From NCBI GenBank assembly GCA_029254025.1, contig JAQWYK010000012.1, forward strand, positions 58,019 to 122,018: 64,000 nucleotides of DNA. The letters run 5' to 3'. Every line of letters starts with the position of its first letter. The stretch's first letter is position 1. The position numbers and the translations under genes were made by a program. This stretch comes from Crocinitomicaceae bacterium (lineage in GTDB: Bacteria; Bacteroidota; Bacteroidia; Flavobacteriales_D; Crocinitomicaceae). This document shows positions 8,319-18,324 of the stretch, piece by piece. Below the pieces are notes generated by a model. It ran no database searches and was not told the DNA's origin. It saw nothing but the letters and a program-made list of their open reading frames with translations.

Positions 8319-9995
8319 TTGATGACACATACCAATTCTTTGCGTTTACATCCGTTTAAGTCTTCAGTGCAACGGATTCCGATGCCTAAAGCGTTTACGT
8401 TCCCTTTTTACTATGATCCACATCCACTTGCGATTAAAGCAGCCGAAGAGCTTCAGGAATATTTATTGGAGCAGACGGATTTTGAACACAATTTCGGATT
8501 GGACACTTCGATAGAAGGATTGGTGATTGGAAAAATGTTCGGTGTATTAGTTTGTCAAGATAGTTCTGGCAATTTAGGATACTTGGCTGCTTACTCAGGA
8601 AAGTTAGCCAATTCCAACGATCATTCTTTTTTTGTTCCGCCGATTTTTAACATGCTCGAAGAAAATAGCTTTTTCAGAAAAGAAGAAGCCTTGCTGAATG
8701 ACTTTAATCGCCGGATTGAGCTATTGGAAGGAGCAGACGCATTGCTTCAGTGCAAAGACGAATTGTTTAAGACCAGCGTGCAATCGGAGCAGGAGCTTAG
8801 TCAGCTGAAACAAACTATTAAACACAACAAATTAATAAGAAAGGAACTTCGCGCTGCTCCCGGTGGAGATCAACCAGAGCTGATCGAGCGCTTGCGGAAA
8901 GAAAGTATTCAAGAGCAATATTTCTTAAAAGATAAATCGGCGTTTTGGAAAACTGAAATTGTTCAAAAAGAGGCTCGACTTAATGGAATGCAGTCTGCAA
9001 TTGCTGAGCTGAAATATGAACGCAAGCGAAAATCTAGTGAATTGCAACAGCGCTTATTCGAAAAGTATCACTTTTTGAATGCTAAGAACGAGCAAGCTAG
9101 TTTAGCCCAAATTTTTTCAACTTCAGATGGGGTTAAACCTCCAGCGGGGTCAGGAGAGTGCGCGGCACCTAAGTTATTGCAGTACGCTTACGAAAATGAC
9201 TTAACTCCTCTAGCATTAGCTGAATTTTGGTGGGGACAGTCGCCGCAATCGGAAGTTCGAAAGCACAAGAATTATTATCCTGCATGCAGAGGGAAATGTG
9301 AACCAATTTTAGGTCATATGCTAAAAGGACTGACAGTAGATGAGAATCCGTTATTAAATAATCCTGCTGAGGACAAAGAGTTGAGTATCATTTTTGAAGA
9401 TGATAGTATTGTAATCATTCATAAACCTGCTGAATTTTTATCCGTTCCTGGTAAAACAATCGAAGATGCTGTTTCCACGCGTTTGAAGCGCATGTATCCT
9501 GAGGCGACAGGTCCATTATTAATTCATCGCCTAGACATGTCGACGTCTGGAATTCTGGTAGCAGCGAAGAACGAAGAAGCACATAAATTTATTCAACGGC
9601 AATTTATTGAGCGATCTGTTCAAAAAAGGTATGTAGCATTATTGGATGGCGTGCTTTCAACCACTCAAGGAATCATTGATTTACCACTTCGTGTAGACCT
9701 AAATGATAGACCGCGTCAATTAGTGTGTTACGAATATGGAAAGCCTTCACGAACGCGCTATAAGGTTTTGGAAATCCGTGATGGTAAGACACGCGTTGAA
9801 TTTATCCCGATTACAGGTAGAACACATCAACTGCGCGTGCACTCCGCCCATCCGAATGGATTAAATGTACCCGTCGTAGGGGATGACTTATATGGGAACA
9901 AAGCAGACCGACTCCATCTTCATGCTGAATTCATAGCGTTTATACATCCAAAAACACGCGAGGTTGTAAAGTTTCATGCACCTGCGAATTTCTGA
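8319..9995 (+). CDS. RluA-family pseudouridine synthase with long N-terminal extension
   Basis: 558 residues, much longer than a plain RluA (about 220). The C-terminal catalytic domain (about 350-558) has the HRLDMSTSG motif with the catalytic Asp near residue 408, and RTHQLRVHSAHP near 513. The N-terminal 340 residues include a predicted coiled coil (about 130-250, rich in Glu, Lys and Gln) and a conserved block before the synthase domain (GGSGECAAPKLLQYAY-like). Long forms of this kind occur in Bacteroidota and Vibrio. They probably modify tRNA position 32 and/or 23S rRNA 746, but the target is inferred. Confidence 0.88.
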   Translation: MMTHTNSLRLHPFKSSVQRIPMPKAFTFPFYYDPHPLAIKAAEELQEYLLEQTDFEHNFGLDTSIEGLVIGKMFGVLVCQDSSGNLGYLAAYSGKLANSNDHSFFVPPIFNMLEENSFFRKEEALLNDFNRRIELLEGADALLQCKDELFKTSVQSEQELSQLKQTIKHNKLIRKELRAAPGGDQPELIERLRKESIQEQYFLKDKSAFWKTEIVQKEARLNGMQSAIAELKYERKRKSSELQQRLFEKYHFLNAKNEQASLAQIFSTSDGVKPPAGSGECAAPKLLQYAYENDLTPLALAEFWWGQSPQSEVRKHKNYYPACRGKCEPILGHMLKGLTVDENPLLNNPAEDKELSIIFEDDSIVIIHKPAEFLSVPGKTIEDAVSTRLKRMYPEATGPLLIHRLDMSTSGILVAAKNEEAHKFIQRQFIERSVQKRYVALLDGVLSTTQGIIDLPLRVDLNDRPRQLVCYEYGKPSRTRYKVLEIRDGKTRVEFIPITGRTHQLRVHSAHPNGLNVPVVGDDLYGNKADRLHLHAEFIAFIHPKTREVVKFHAPANF

Positions 9996-10026
9996 CTTTT
10001 CAATGAATGACATGTGACTTTTTCTC

Positions 10027-10034
10027 TAAATTTG
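10027..10034 (+). promoter_or_regulatory. TAnnTTTG promoter box for the M14 peptidase
   Basis: TAAATTTG lies 14 bases before the ATG at 10049. Because it falls inside the longer open frame that begins at 10007, it supports the later start. Confidence 0.55.
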
Positions 10035-10048
10035 AGGAAAACATTCGA

Positions 10049-11767
10049 ATGAAAATCTTTTTATCAATTATTACGCTTTTTATTTTTTGTGCCCTAAGTG
10101 CACAAACCAACGATTTATTGCAAGGGAATACGACACCGACCTATGACGAAGTGATTGCGTTTTATAAAGCTTATGCGGAACAAGATGAGGCCATTCAGCT
10201 TTTTGCCATGGGCAAATCGGACTACGGAAAACCTATCTATGTGTGCATTTTAGGAGCCTTGGCAGATTCTTCTCAAACATTCACGAAGGCACGAAATTCC
10301 ACTGTGCTGTTGGTAAATAATGGAATTCATCCTGGTGAGCCATGCGGGGTCAATGCGAGTCGTCAATTAGTCAAAGATTTCGCAACTATGTCAGACAAAG
10401 AACGGAAAAACTTTCCTATCGTAGCATTGATTCCAGCTTATAATGTAGGGGGAATGCATAACCGTTCCAGCTGTAGTCGTGCAAATCAGGAGGGACCAGA
10501 GGAATATGGATTTAGAGGAAATGCGCGCAACCTTGATTTAAACCGTGATTTTATCAAAATGGATAGTGAAAACGCCAAAACATTTGCGTTTCTTTTTCAC
10601 GCAATCGATCCAGACGTTTTCATCGATACCCATACCAGCAATGGAGCAGATTATCAGTACACGATGACATATATTGCTCCGACATATGACCGAATGCCTG
10701 AAGCTACTCGGAAACTGATGTATGATGAATTGATCCCTCACCTGAAAGCTTCCATATCGAAACATTGGAAGTATGAGATAACTCCTTATGTGTCTATGAA
10801 TTCGTCACGTTTAGACGAGGGTATTCATGCGTTCAATACGCTTCCTAGATACGCTATGGGATATTGTGATTTGTTTCATACATTGAGCTTTACAACAGAA
10901 ACACACATGCTAAAGCCATTTGAAGATCGCGTGCGCTCTACATACGCGTTTCTCCGGGAGACAATCACATGGATGGCTGAAAACGCTCGCGATATAGAAG
11001 TTGCACGCCAAACTGCTCGTAATGATTATAAATATAAATCAGTACTCTCAACGAATTATGTCTTGGATGAATCAAGGAAAGACTCGATTTTATTTAAAGG
11101 GTATGAATGGCGTGAAAACCCGAGTTCACTCACTGAACAACCTCGCTTGTTTTATGATAGAGAAAAGCCTTTTACACGCTACATACCGCATTTTTTCAAG
11201 TACAGGGCAACGGATAGCGTACGTGTACCTGCATTTTACATTGTGGGAGCACAAGAAACGAAAACACTGGAATATCTGCGACTCAATGAGGTTCAGATGA
11301 TTCCTTCCTCCATCGATACTGTGGTTAATGCAAAGGCGTTCAAAGTCGTTCATTTCTCTAATGGGACAAAACCATATGAGGGACATTACCTGCATACACA
11401 AACAAAAGTTGAGTTGAAGGAGATGAATGTCCACGTGAAGAAAGGAGATTTTATTGTTCCTATGAAGCAAGATAAAGCATATTATATCCTTTCGGTGCTA
11501 GACCCTCGAATGGAGGATAGCTTCTTTGCATGGAACTTTTATGATAGCTATTTACAACAAAAGGAATATTTTTCGGCATATGTGTTTGAAGAGAAGGCTG
11601 TTGAAATTCTTATGAACAATCCTGAACTCCAAAAAGAATTCCGTGATAAACAACAAGAAGATCCTAAATTCAGAGAAAATCGCTGGGAGCAATTGTATTT
11701 CATTTATAAGCACTCACCATATTATGAGCCCACGCACAATGAGTTACCTGTTTATTTAGTGGAATAG
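10049..11767 (+). CDS. Secreted M14-family zinc carboxypeptidase
   Basis: Starting at 10049 the product is 572 residues with a signal peptide (MKIFLSIITLFIFCALSAQ). The zinc ligands of family M14 are visible as HPGEP (His and Glu, about residues 95-98) and the later His in DTHTSNG near 195. Substrate Arg/Asn are in RNLDLNRDF, and the catalytic Glu probably lies in FTTETHM. It cleaves C-terminal residues of peptides outside the cytoplasm; specificity cannot be set. The C-terminal 230 residues are a beta-rich extension I do not recognise. Confidence 0.88.
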   Translation: MKIFLSIITLFIFCALSAQTNDLLQGNTTPTYDEVIAFYKAYAEQDEAIQLFAMGKSDYGKPIYVCILGALADSSQTFTKARNSTVLLVNNGIHPGEPCGVNASRQLVKDFATMSDKERKNFPIVALIPAYNVGGMHNRSSCSRANQEGPEEYGFRGNARNLDLNRDFIKMDSENAKTFAFLFHAIDPDVFIDTHTSNGADYQYTMTYIAPTYDRMPEATRKLMYDELIPHLKASISKHWKYEITPYVSMNSSRLDEGIHAFNTLPRYAMGYCDLFHTLSFTTETHMLKPFEDRVRSTYAFLRETITWMAENARDIEVARQTARNDYKYKSVLSTNYVLDESRKDSILFKGYEWRENPSSLTEQPRLFYDREKPFTRYIPHFFKYRATDSVRVPAFYIVGAQETKTLEYLRLNEVQMIPSSIDTVVNAKAFKVVHFSNGTKPYEGHYLHTQTKVELKEMNVHVKKGDFIVPMKQDKAYYILSVLDPRMEDSFFAWNFYDSYLQQKEYFSAYVFEEKAVEILMNNPELQKEFRDKQQEDPKFRENRWEQLYFIYKHSPYYEPTHNELPVYLVE

Positions 11768-11847
11768 GATGAGATGAGTCGAGCAGTTCGAAGTTGGAGA
11801 ACTCCAATATCACACCTCAATCACTCAGCTATAGAAAACAATTTCCC

Positions 11848-11855
11848 TATATTTG
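11848..11855 (+). promoter_or_regulatory. TAnnTTTG promoter box for panB
   Basis: TATATTTG ends 22 bases before the ATG at 11878 and lies within the longer frame opening at 11794, favouring the later start. Confidence 0.55.
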
Positions 11856-11877
11856 CCCTATTAAGAAAGAAAAAAGT

Positions 11878-12693
11878 ATGTCTGTACATAAAAACGTGAA
11901 GCGCGTTACCACACACACCCTGCAAGAAATGAAAAACAAGGGAGAGAAAATCTCTATGCTCACAGGGTACGATTTTTCTATGGCACGTATCATTGATACT
12001 GCAGGAATTGATATCATTTTGGTGGGAGACTCCGCCTCAAATGTGATGGCTGGACATGAAACTACGCTTCCTATCACATTGGATCAGATGATTTATCACG
12101 CATCTTCCGTTGTTCGAGCAGTTCAACGTGCGTTGGTGGTTGTGGATATGCCTTTTGGTTCCTACCAAGGAAACTCAAAAGAGGCGTTGTCCAATGCCAT
12201 TCGCATTATGAAGGAGTCTGGTGGACATGCGGTAAAAATGGAAGGTGGGCAAGAAGTGTTGGAATCTATTCAGCGTATTTTGACAGCTGGAATACCCGTT
12301 ATGGGGCACCTGGGATTAACGCCACAATCTATCTATAAGTTTGGTACTTACGTAGTCCGTGCGAAAGAAAAAGGTGAGGCTAATCGATTGATTGAAGACG
12401 CCAAAGCGCTGGAAGAAGCGGGTTGTTTCGCTTTAGTGTTGGAGAAAATTCCAGCTGATCTTGCAACTCTGGTTGCCAAAGCTGTCAATATTCCTATCAT
12501 TGGAATCGGAGCAGGTGGAGGAGTAGATGGTCAGGTGTTAGTTGTTCACGATATGTTAGGGATTAACAATGAGTTTAACCCTCGTTTTTTACGAAAATAC
12601 CATAACTTGTATCAAGAAATGTTGGGGGCATTTCAAAATTACATTGAAGACGTAAAGTCTAGTTCCTTCCCTAACGAGGACGAACAGTACTAA
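11878..12693 (+). CDS. panB: 3-methyl-2-oxobutanoate hydroxymethyltransferase PanB
   Basis: 271 residues from the ATG at 11878, matching the usual 264-275. Conserved features include [12 protein letters not shown], the Mg2+ ligand Asp in [25 protein letters not shown] with the active-site Lys, and GHLGLTPQS. It makes ketopantoate from alpha-ketoisovalerate and methylene-tetrahydrofolate, the first step of pantothenate and CoA synthesis. No other pan gene adjoins it. A pseudouridine synthase gene follows 2 bases after its stop and is probably co-transcribed. Confidence 0.95.
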   Translation: MSVHKNVKRVTTHTLQEMKNKGEKISMLTGYDFSMARIIDTAGIDIILVGDSASNVMAGHETTLPITLDQMIYHASSVVRAVQRALVVVDMPFGSYQGNSKEALSNAIRIMKESGGHAVKMEGGQEVLESIQRILTAGIPVMGHLGLTPQSIYKFGTYVVRAKEKGEANRLIEDAKALEEAGCFALVLEKIPADLATLVAKAVNIPIIGIGAGGGVDGQVLVVHDMLGINNEFNPRFLRKYHNLYQEMLGAFQNYIEDVKSSSFPNEDEQY

Positions 12694-12695
12694 GT

Positions 12696-13391
12696 ATGTC
12701 GTTGGAGGTTTTATATGAGGATAACCACCTGATTGCGGTCAATAAACGATCAGGTGATATTACACAAGGGGATAAAACGGGTGACACTCCACTACCAGAA
12801 ATCATCCAAGCATGGTTGAAGGAAAAGTACAATAAGCCTGGTAATGTGTTTTGCGGGGTGATTCACCGTTTAGATCGGCCAACGACGGGTATTGTTTTGT
12901 TTGCTAAAACCTCGAAAGCATTAGCACGTATGAATCAACAGTTTCAGACGAAAGAAGTGCAAAAAATTTACTGGGCCATTACAGAGAAGTCAAATGTTCC
13001 AGACAAAGGACGCTTGATTAATTATCTCCGCAAAGATACCGTTAAAAACAAAAGTTTCTCTTTTGACAAGGAAGTTGCTGAAGGGAAGAAAGCAGAATTG
13101 ACCTATTCAAAGATTGCTGAAAGTGATCGATATGACTTATTTGAGGTGTTACCGAGGACAGGGCGGCATCATCAAATACGGGTACAATTATCCAATATAG
13201 GAGCGATTATCAAAGGCGACTTAAAATATGGAGCCAAACGTTCAAATCCAGATGGAAGCATTTGCCTGCATGCGCGCAAATTAATGTTTGTTCATCCTGT
13301 CTCTAAAGGAAATATCGTCATTACAGCTCCAGTTCCGAAGGAAGATACCTTGTGGGATTTTTTCAGTCGGAGGGTTTTAGACGAAAGATAA
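12696..13391 (+). CDS. RluA-family pseudouridine synthase (short form)
   Basis: 231 residues comprising the catalytic domain only, with no S4 domain. The catalytic motif is HRLDRPTTG near residue 62 (Asp near 64) and the RTGRHHQIRVQL motif is near 157. It isomerises uridine to pseudouridine in rRNA or tRNA. Target unknown: the short single-domain form fits RluA or TruC rather than RluD. Follows panB by 2 bases. Confidence 0.88.
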   Translation: MSLEVLYEDNHLIAVNKRSGDITQGDKTGDTPLPEIIQAWLKEKYNKPGNVFCGVIHRLDRPTTGIVLFAKTSKALARMNQQFQTKEVQKIYWAITEKSNVPDKGRLINYLRKDTVKNKSFSFDKEVAEGKKAELTYSKIAESDRYDLFEVLPRTGRHHQIRVQLSNIGAIIKGDLKYGAKRSNPDGSICLHARKLMFVHPVSKGNIVITAPVPKEDTLWDFFSRRVLDER

Positions 13392-13410
13392 TTTGACTTT
13401 GCAATTAGAT

Positions 13411-15987
13411 CTAAAGGAACGCTGGAGGCTTTCTGAATTCAACTTTTGCACTTTGAAGCATGGCTGCCGTTCCATTAAAACGAATCAAGAAGTTTTGAGA
13501 TTGGCCGAATGAATTCCAAAAGAAGGACAATTGCCAACAGTGCATATCGCGTGTAAGGGAAATGCGTGTTTGCGTAAGTTGGGTCAGTTGGACATCGTAA
13601 CTGGTATTAAATCCGATTTTCCAGCGCTCTGTAAAAGTGATGTCTCCAGATAAGGCAATGTTCTGGTTTTGAGTAAATCGTTCGTCAGAGAAACTTAAGG
13701 TATCTCTATTTTGATTGAAGAACCAGGTGTGCGTAATGTTGAACTTCCATGGGATTCGAAAATCTAAAATTTCATGCGGATTCATGGCGAAGTACTGAAA
13801 ATCACCATCCCAATAGTTGGAAATCCGTTGCTGATTTTCTTCAATGATCTCTTTACTTTCCTTGGAAGCCAATGTAAAGGTTGTGGAAAAATCAAAATTC
13901 AATAATCTACCTAAGCCTTGCCCATTATCAATCGCAAAAACGTCAAAGGACCTGCCCTTATCATCGTAGGCGTAAATCGAGTAAACCCCTCGAGAGACAA
14001 AACTTAAAGAAGGAAAAGGACTCATCCGCAGGTTGATATTAATGTCGGAAAAACGTATGGAATCTGCTAATGCATCATAATTACCACTAAGGGTAAGAGC
14101 ATCGATGATCATGAATTTATTAAAATCCGTCAAGCTATCTCTTTTGTTCCGCGTCTTCAATTCGAACGTATTTCCCAGCGAGTATTCAATACGTCCTTGT
14201 GCCCGTGCACTCGATTCTCGATACAAACTGCGCTCGTATGGAGAGTAGGTCAGTTCAGCCCCGTTGACACCTACGTTATCGGTTATATAGGAACTCATGT
14301 TGGGTACATACCTGAAATTCACTCGAGGTGTAATGACGTGACGCATGCGCATATCGCGGTCAAATGCAAATCGATAGTAGCCATAAAGAGCTGTTGAAAG
14401 TTGTGCAGAAAAATTAAGGTCTTGCGAAATACCTAAGCCGCGCAAGGTATCAATTACTTGCACGTTATTCAAAGCATCGTAGGAACGTTCTATCGACTGG
14501 AAGTTCATCCGCATGTTGTAATTAATGGTTGGGGACATTGTAACTGTTTGATTAAAAAGCTGAAAGGCAGTTACCATTCCAGCTGAGTGACGTATCCCAT
14601 TCTGAAATTGCTGTCCAATCAAGTCAAATTGACGGTTGTTCACAAGTGTATCTTGAAACAACGCTCGATTTTTCCCTTCCATGTTGTAAGTGAAACCAAT
14701 TTTCTCATAAAATTTCTCACCTCCGATTTTATTCTTACGCAAAACTTTGAAGGGAAAAAACCGCGTAACATTCACATTAAAAGTCGGCAGGTCTAAATCC
14801 ATATTTCCAGATACACTGTTCTGTTTCAATCCTGCTTTTAGCCCCATCGTAACTGGTTTTCCAGGGAAAGAACGTGTCAAGTTGATGTCGGAGTTGAAAT
14901 TATTTTGAAAGTACTGCGTATTTAAGGGATCCAAGTTGGTTGTCCCGTTATTATCTGATTCAAAGTTTACACGGCTATTAAAGCGCCAGTATGGATTCGC
15001 TTTTGCGTCTTGTTGATGCGACCATTGAATCCCCACTTTACTCGTTCTTACAGTATCTGCAGGGAACGGCTGACGAAAGGAGGAGTATCGAACGTTAGTT
15101 TGGCCAGTAAACTTGTACTTTAGTTTATAGTCAGTCACATTCCTTAATTCAAACGTTCCTTGCGAATAAAGTGTACCATAAACAGTGGTTTGAATTCGAT
15201 CTGATTTCTCAATCGGGAAGTAGTACCCTAAGTCTTGAAAACCAAAGCCAAATTGAGATGCTGGGACAAAGTTAGGAAAGAGTAAACCAGAGGTTTCACG
15301 CTCTTTAGTTGGAATAAAGCTATAAGGTAACCCAAGCGGTGTTGGAACACCCATTACCCATAAATTCATGGGACCAGTCACAATACGTTCATTAGGAACC
15401 ATGACCGCTTTCGACAATTGGAAATGAAAATGGGGGTAGTCTAAATCACAGGTGGTAAATCGTCCTTCTTTAAAATGAACATGTCCAGTTTTTTGACGTT
15501 TAGCCACGCCCATATACAAATAGTTCTCTTCTTGTTGGGTGCGCAACTCTTCAATATACCCCTTTTGCGTTTCAAAATTGTACCGAATGGCAGCCGCCGT
15601 AAATGATTCACTTCCTTCTTCAAATTTAGGTATTCCTAGGCGATTTCCGTGCTCATCAAGAGTATAACAAGCGTAGACTTCTTTCTTCTCTAAATCCATT
15701 TCGAGGTAATCGGCAGTTAATTTAATGCCTTCAAACTCGAGTTCGGCTTCACCGAAAAGCATGATGATTTTCTCCTTTAAATCAGCGTAGATAGAATCGC
15801 GACAAGAATAAGTCGCAGGGCCGTCCAATATATTTTCTTGTCGAACAATGCGGGGTTTTTGAAGACTATCAGACACTTCTTGAGCGTAACTTCCTTCAAA
15901 TAATTGAATTATTAACAATCCAAGGAAGATAAAATACTTTATGGAATATAATTTGCTCAAGGTTATTGACTTAATTTTGTCATGCAC
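13411..15987 (-). CDS. lptD: LPS assembly outer-membrane protein LptD-like (OstA family)
   Basis: An 858-residue exported protein starting at GTG, with a signal peptide ending ...FEGSYAQ. Residues about 50-250 form the OstA/LptA-like periplasmic jellyroll (IIMLFGEAELEFEGIKLTADYLEMDLEKK). The rest is a beta-barrel rich in alternating polar/aromatic strands, including a conserved GLLFPNF segment near 230. It inserts LPS into the outer leaflet in partnership with LptE. Bacteroidota versions are diverged but keep this layout. It is divergent from the amidase gene and their transcribed leaders overlap. Confidence 0.85.
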   Translation of the reverse strand: MHDKIKSITLSKLYSIKYFIFLGLLIIQLFEGSYAQEVSDSLQKPRIVRQENILDGPATYSCRDSIYADLKEKIIMLFGEAELEFEGIKLTADYLEMDLEKKEVYACYTLDEHGNRLGIPKFEEGSESFTAAAIRYNFETQKGYIEELRTQQEENYLYMGVAKRQKTGHVHFKEGRFTTCDLDYPHFHFQLSKAVMVPNERIVTGPMNLWVMGVPTPLGLPYSFIPTKERETSGLLFPNFVPASQFGFGFQDLGYYFPIEKSDRIQTTVYGTLYSQGTFELRNVTDYKLKYKFTGQTNVRYSSFRQPFPADTVRTSKVGIQWSHQQDAKANPYWRFNSRVNFESDNNGTTNLDPLNTQYFQNNFNSDINLTRSFPGKPVTMGLKAGLKQNSVSGNMDLDLPTFNVNVTRFFPFKVLRKNKIGGEKFYEKIGFTYNMEGKNRALFQDTLVNNRQFDLIGQQFQNGIRHSAGMVTAFQLFNQTVTMSPTINYNMRMNFQSIERSYDALNNVQVIDTLRGLGISQDLNFSAQLSTALYGYYRFAFDRDMRMRHVITPRVNFRYVPNMSSYITDNVGVNGAELTYSPYERSLYRESSARAQGRIEYSLGNTFELKTRNKRDSLTDFNKFMIIDALTLSGNYDALADSIRFSDININLRMSPFPSLSFVSRGVYSIYAYDDKGRSFDVFAIDNGQGLGRLLNFDFSTTFTLASKESKEIIEENQQRISNYWDGDFQYFAMNPHEILDFRIPWKFNITHTWFFNQNRDTLSFSDERFTQNQNIALSGDITFTERWKIGFNTSYDVQLTQLTQTRISLTRDMHCWQLSFFWNSFGQSQNFLIRFNGTAAMLQSAKVEFRKPPAFL
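15972..15979 (+). promoter_or_regulatory. TAnnTTTG promoter box for the amidase gene
   Basis: TAATTTTG on the plus strand lies inside the 5' end of lptD. It would give a start near 15985 and a leader of about 40 bases before the amidase start I chose at 16025. Confidence 0.5.
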
Positions 15988-16001
15988 GCTTTTAACGGCT
16001 G

Positions 16002-16009
16002 CAAAACTA
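16002..16009 (-). promoter_or_regulatory. TAnnTTTG promoter box for lptD
   Basis: TAGTTTTG on the minus strand ends 14 bases before the GTG start of lptD. Together with the plus-strand box at 15972 it forms a pair of convergently overlapping promoters, so the two transcripts would start back to back and overlap by tens of bases. Confidence 0.5.
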
Positions 16010-16024
16010 AAAAATTACATTGTT

Positions 16025-17158
16025 GTGGTAGCATTTATTTACAGAACAGTTTTTATTTTGAGTTTGGGGCTCTTCATTTCTGAGGCTTCCGCTCAAGGTG
16101 AACTCGATGAATTACTTTCTGCCGGCATAAAAACACTAGTTATTGACCCGGGACACGGTGGGAAGGACCCAGGATGTAATGGGAAACACGCCAAAGAAAA
16201 AGAAGTATGCCTTTCGATTGGTTTGAAGCTCGGAAGCTACATCGAGAAAAAATACCCAAACATCAAGGTAGTGTATACGAGAAAGACGGATGTTTTTGTG
16301 GAATTGGATGAGCGTGCACAGATAGCGAACAAGAATAACGCTGATTTATTTATTTGTATTCATGCGAATTCCGCGAGTCCTTCTGCGCATGGAGCAGAAA
16401 CCTATGTTTTGGGTTTACACCGGACGGAAAGTCAGCAGAAAGTGGCGGAGCGCGAAAATAGTATTATTCATTTCGAAGATGATCCATCCAAGTATAAAGA
16501 TTTTGATTTATCCCCAGACGCAATCATTGCGCGTCAATTGCAGCTAGCTATATTCCTTGATCAAAGTATCAATTTTGCTTCTAAGGTTCAGAAGCAATTT
16601 AAAAGTATTGGGCGTTACGACCGTGGAGTCAAGCAGGCAGGATTTCTTGTGCTCTACAAAACGACCATGCCAAGTGTGTTGATTGAACTTGGTTTTTTAA
16701 CCAATATCGAAGAGGAAAAGTTTTTGAAGGACACGGTGAATCAGCATAAGATGGCCAATTCTATTTTTAAAGCGTTCCAAGAGTACAAAAGTGAAATTGA
16801 AGGAGTAAATGAGTTGTTAGTAGACGGAAAAGGCTATCAAGAAGTGAAGGAGAAAGCCGATAAAACACCTCCTAAGCCAGTAACTCCCGAACCGAATAAT
16901 CCCAAATCAGTTTATTTCAAAGTACAAATCGAAACAGCACGAGAGAAGATTCCATTTTCTGATACCCGCTTCAACGGGGTGAAAGTAGATGAATACAAGG
17001 AGGATGGATTGTATAAATATACTGCAGGTAGCTTTGAAAATGATTTAGAAGGAGCCAAACAACTACAAGGTGAACTTCGGGAAATAGGATTTCAATACGC
17101 CTTTGTAGTGGCATTTCGAGCCGGTTATCGAATTTCCATGAAGGAGGCGTTGAAATAA
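16025..17158 (+). CDS. N-acetylmuramoyl-L-alanine amidase with C-terminal SPOR-like domain
   Basis: Amidase_3 domain at about residues 25-250: VIDPGHGGKDPG with the first zinc His, the Glu in KEKEV, ICIHANS with the second His, and VLIELGF with the catalytic Glu. Residues about 290-377 resemble a SPOR domain (YFKVQIETA...YTAGSFENDLEGAKQLQGELREIGFQYAFVVAF), which binds denuded septal glycan. The enzyme cleaves the amide between muramic acid and the peptide stem in the periplasm. The start is uncertain: GTG at 16025 yields a tidy signal peptide ending SEASAQ; an in-frame ATG at 15941 would overlap lptD and the promoter. Confidence 0.85.
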   Translation: MVAFIYRTVFILSLGLFISEASAQGELDELLSAGIKTLVIDPGHGGKDPGCNGKHAKEKEVCLSIGLKLGSYIEKKYPNIKVVYTRKTDVFVELDERAQIANKNNADLFICIHANSASPSAHGAETYVLGLHRTESQQKVAERENSIIHFEDDPSKYKDFDLSPDAIIARQLQLAIFLDQSINFASKVQKQFKSIGRYDRGVKQAGFLVLYKTTMPSVLIELGFLTNIEEEKFLKDTVNQHKMANSIFKAFQEYKSEIEGVNELLVDGKGYQEVKEKADKTPPKPVTPEPNNPKSVYFKVQIETAREKIPFSDTRFNGVKVDEYKEDGLYKYTAGSFENDLEGAKQLQGELREIGFQYAFVVAFRAGYRISMKEALK

Positions 17159-17162
17159 GTTT

Positions 17163-17214
17163 GGAATTTAGAACTCTAAACTTGGCATGCACAACTCTAA
17201 ACTCTAAACTCTAC
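17163..17214. repeat. Dispersed intergenic repeat (copy 1), AACTCTAAA units
   Basis: Contains GAATTTAGAACTCTAAACT and then three near-tandem ACTCTAA heptamers. The same motif follows the genes ending at 20888 and 33190. It lies 5 bases after the amidase stop. Function unknown. Confidence 0.65.
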
Positions 17215-17271
17215 ATTTATAACCTATATTTCAACAAATACTATTATTTTAGCATCCTAAAACAACACGAT

Positions 17272-18318
17272 TTGAAAGTCTCTAAAGAATTTAAAACTGG
17301 TTTAGTTGTTATCTTATCAACAGCACTGCTCATTTTTGGTGTCAATTATCTAAAAGGCAATAGCTTTTTTGGCGGAGATGACATCTATTACGCGTATTTT
17401 CCGACTTCAGGAGCATTGGTTCCATCTAGCTCTGTAACGCTTAATGGCGTTGAGATTGGCAAGGTATTGCACGTAAAGTTGGTGAATCCAAATACGTTTA
17501 CAGATCCGAATAAGCGAGTATTAGTAAAGTTTAGCGTTCAATCGCCAGACTTGAAGCTAGCTATAGGATCGGGAATTGAAATTGTTCCGTCGTTTATTTC
17601 TACTGGCATTCAAATCAATCAAAATTTCGTTGCCGAAAATGGTTTCCACCGCACAGGGGATACGTTGCTAGGTTCCGTTTCGCAGGAAATTACAGAACAA
17701 ATCGAAAGTGAATTAATGCCGTTGAAACGAAAAGTGGAAGACCTGTTGGTTTCTGTGGAAAACATCGTTGCCTCCATCAATACATTCTGGGATACCTCTG
17801 CGGCTTATACGATGGACGAAAGTTTAAATGAAGTAAAGATTGCCATCTCTCGTTTTGGTCGCGTAGCCTACAATTTGGATAATTTAATTGGGGAGCAAAA
17901 AGGAAAGTTTAGCCGCATTTTCGACAACGTTGAAGACATTACTGTTAGTTTCAAACAGACTGAACAAGAAATTCAGAAGATTGTAGGGAATGTTTCGCAA
18001 ATATCTGACTCACTGTTAACTGCAGACTTTAAAGGGGCTATTGCAGATGCCACAACGACGATGAAAACGCTGAACTCGATGCTGGAAAAGACCTCACAAG
18101 GAGAAGGTACGTTGGGTAAATTATTGGACGATGAACAGCTCTACAATGAGCTCAACCAAACTAACCAACGTTTACAAGAACTTGTTGAAGACATCAAAAT
18201 ACATCCAGAACGATACATCCATATGTCCGTTTTTGGAGCAAAAACGAAAGGTGTGCCGCTTACAAATCAAGAGGAGAAAAAGTTGAAATCTATCTTGGAT
18301 ACTATTCCAAATAAATAA
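17272..18318 (+). CDS. MCE/MlaD family lipid-transport protein
   Basis: I start at TTG 17272 (LKVSKEFKTGLVV...), which gives 348 residues and places the single transmembrane helix at about 7-27; the longer frame would run through the upstream repeat. The MCE domain (about 35-120) shows YFPTSGALVPSSSVTLNGVEIGKV. A long helical, coiled-coil tail follows (about 140-310). Such proteins form hexameric rings that shuttle phospholipids between membranes, usually with MlaE/MlaF partners; these are not next to it here. Confidence 0.85.
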   Translation: MKVSKEFKTGLVVILSTALLIFGVNYLKGNSFFGGDDIYYAYFPTSGALVPSSSVTLNGVEIGKVLHVKLVNPNTFTDPNKRVLVKFSVQSPDLKLAIGSGIEIVPSFISTGIQINQNFVAENGFHRTGDTLLGSVSQEITEQIESELMPLKRKVEDLLVSVENIVASINTFWDTSAAYTMDESLNEVKIAISRFGRVAYNLDNLIGEQKGKFSRIFDNVEDITVSFKQTEQEIQKIVGNVSQISDSLLTADFKGAIADATTTMKTLNSMLEKTSQGEGTLGKLLDDEQLYNELNQTNQRLQELVEDIKIHPERYIHMSVFGAKTKGVPLTNQEEKKLKSILDTIPNK

Positions 18319-18324
18319 ATTGAT

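Noticed and set aside
11768..11812. TTGGAG..CTCCAA palindrome near 11793, as a fourth repeat copy
   Set aside because: Only a 6-bp match and no shared AGAACTCTAAACT core; left out of the repeat family.
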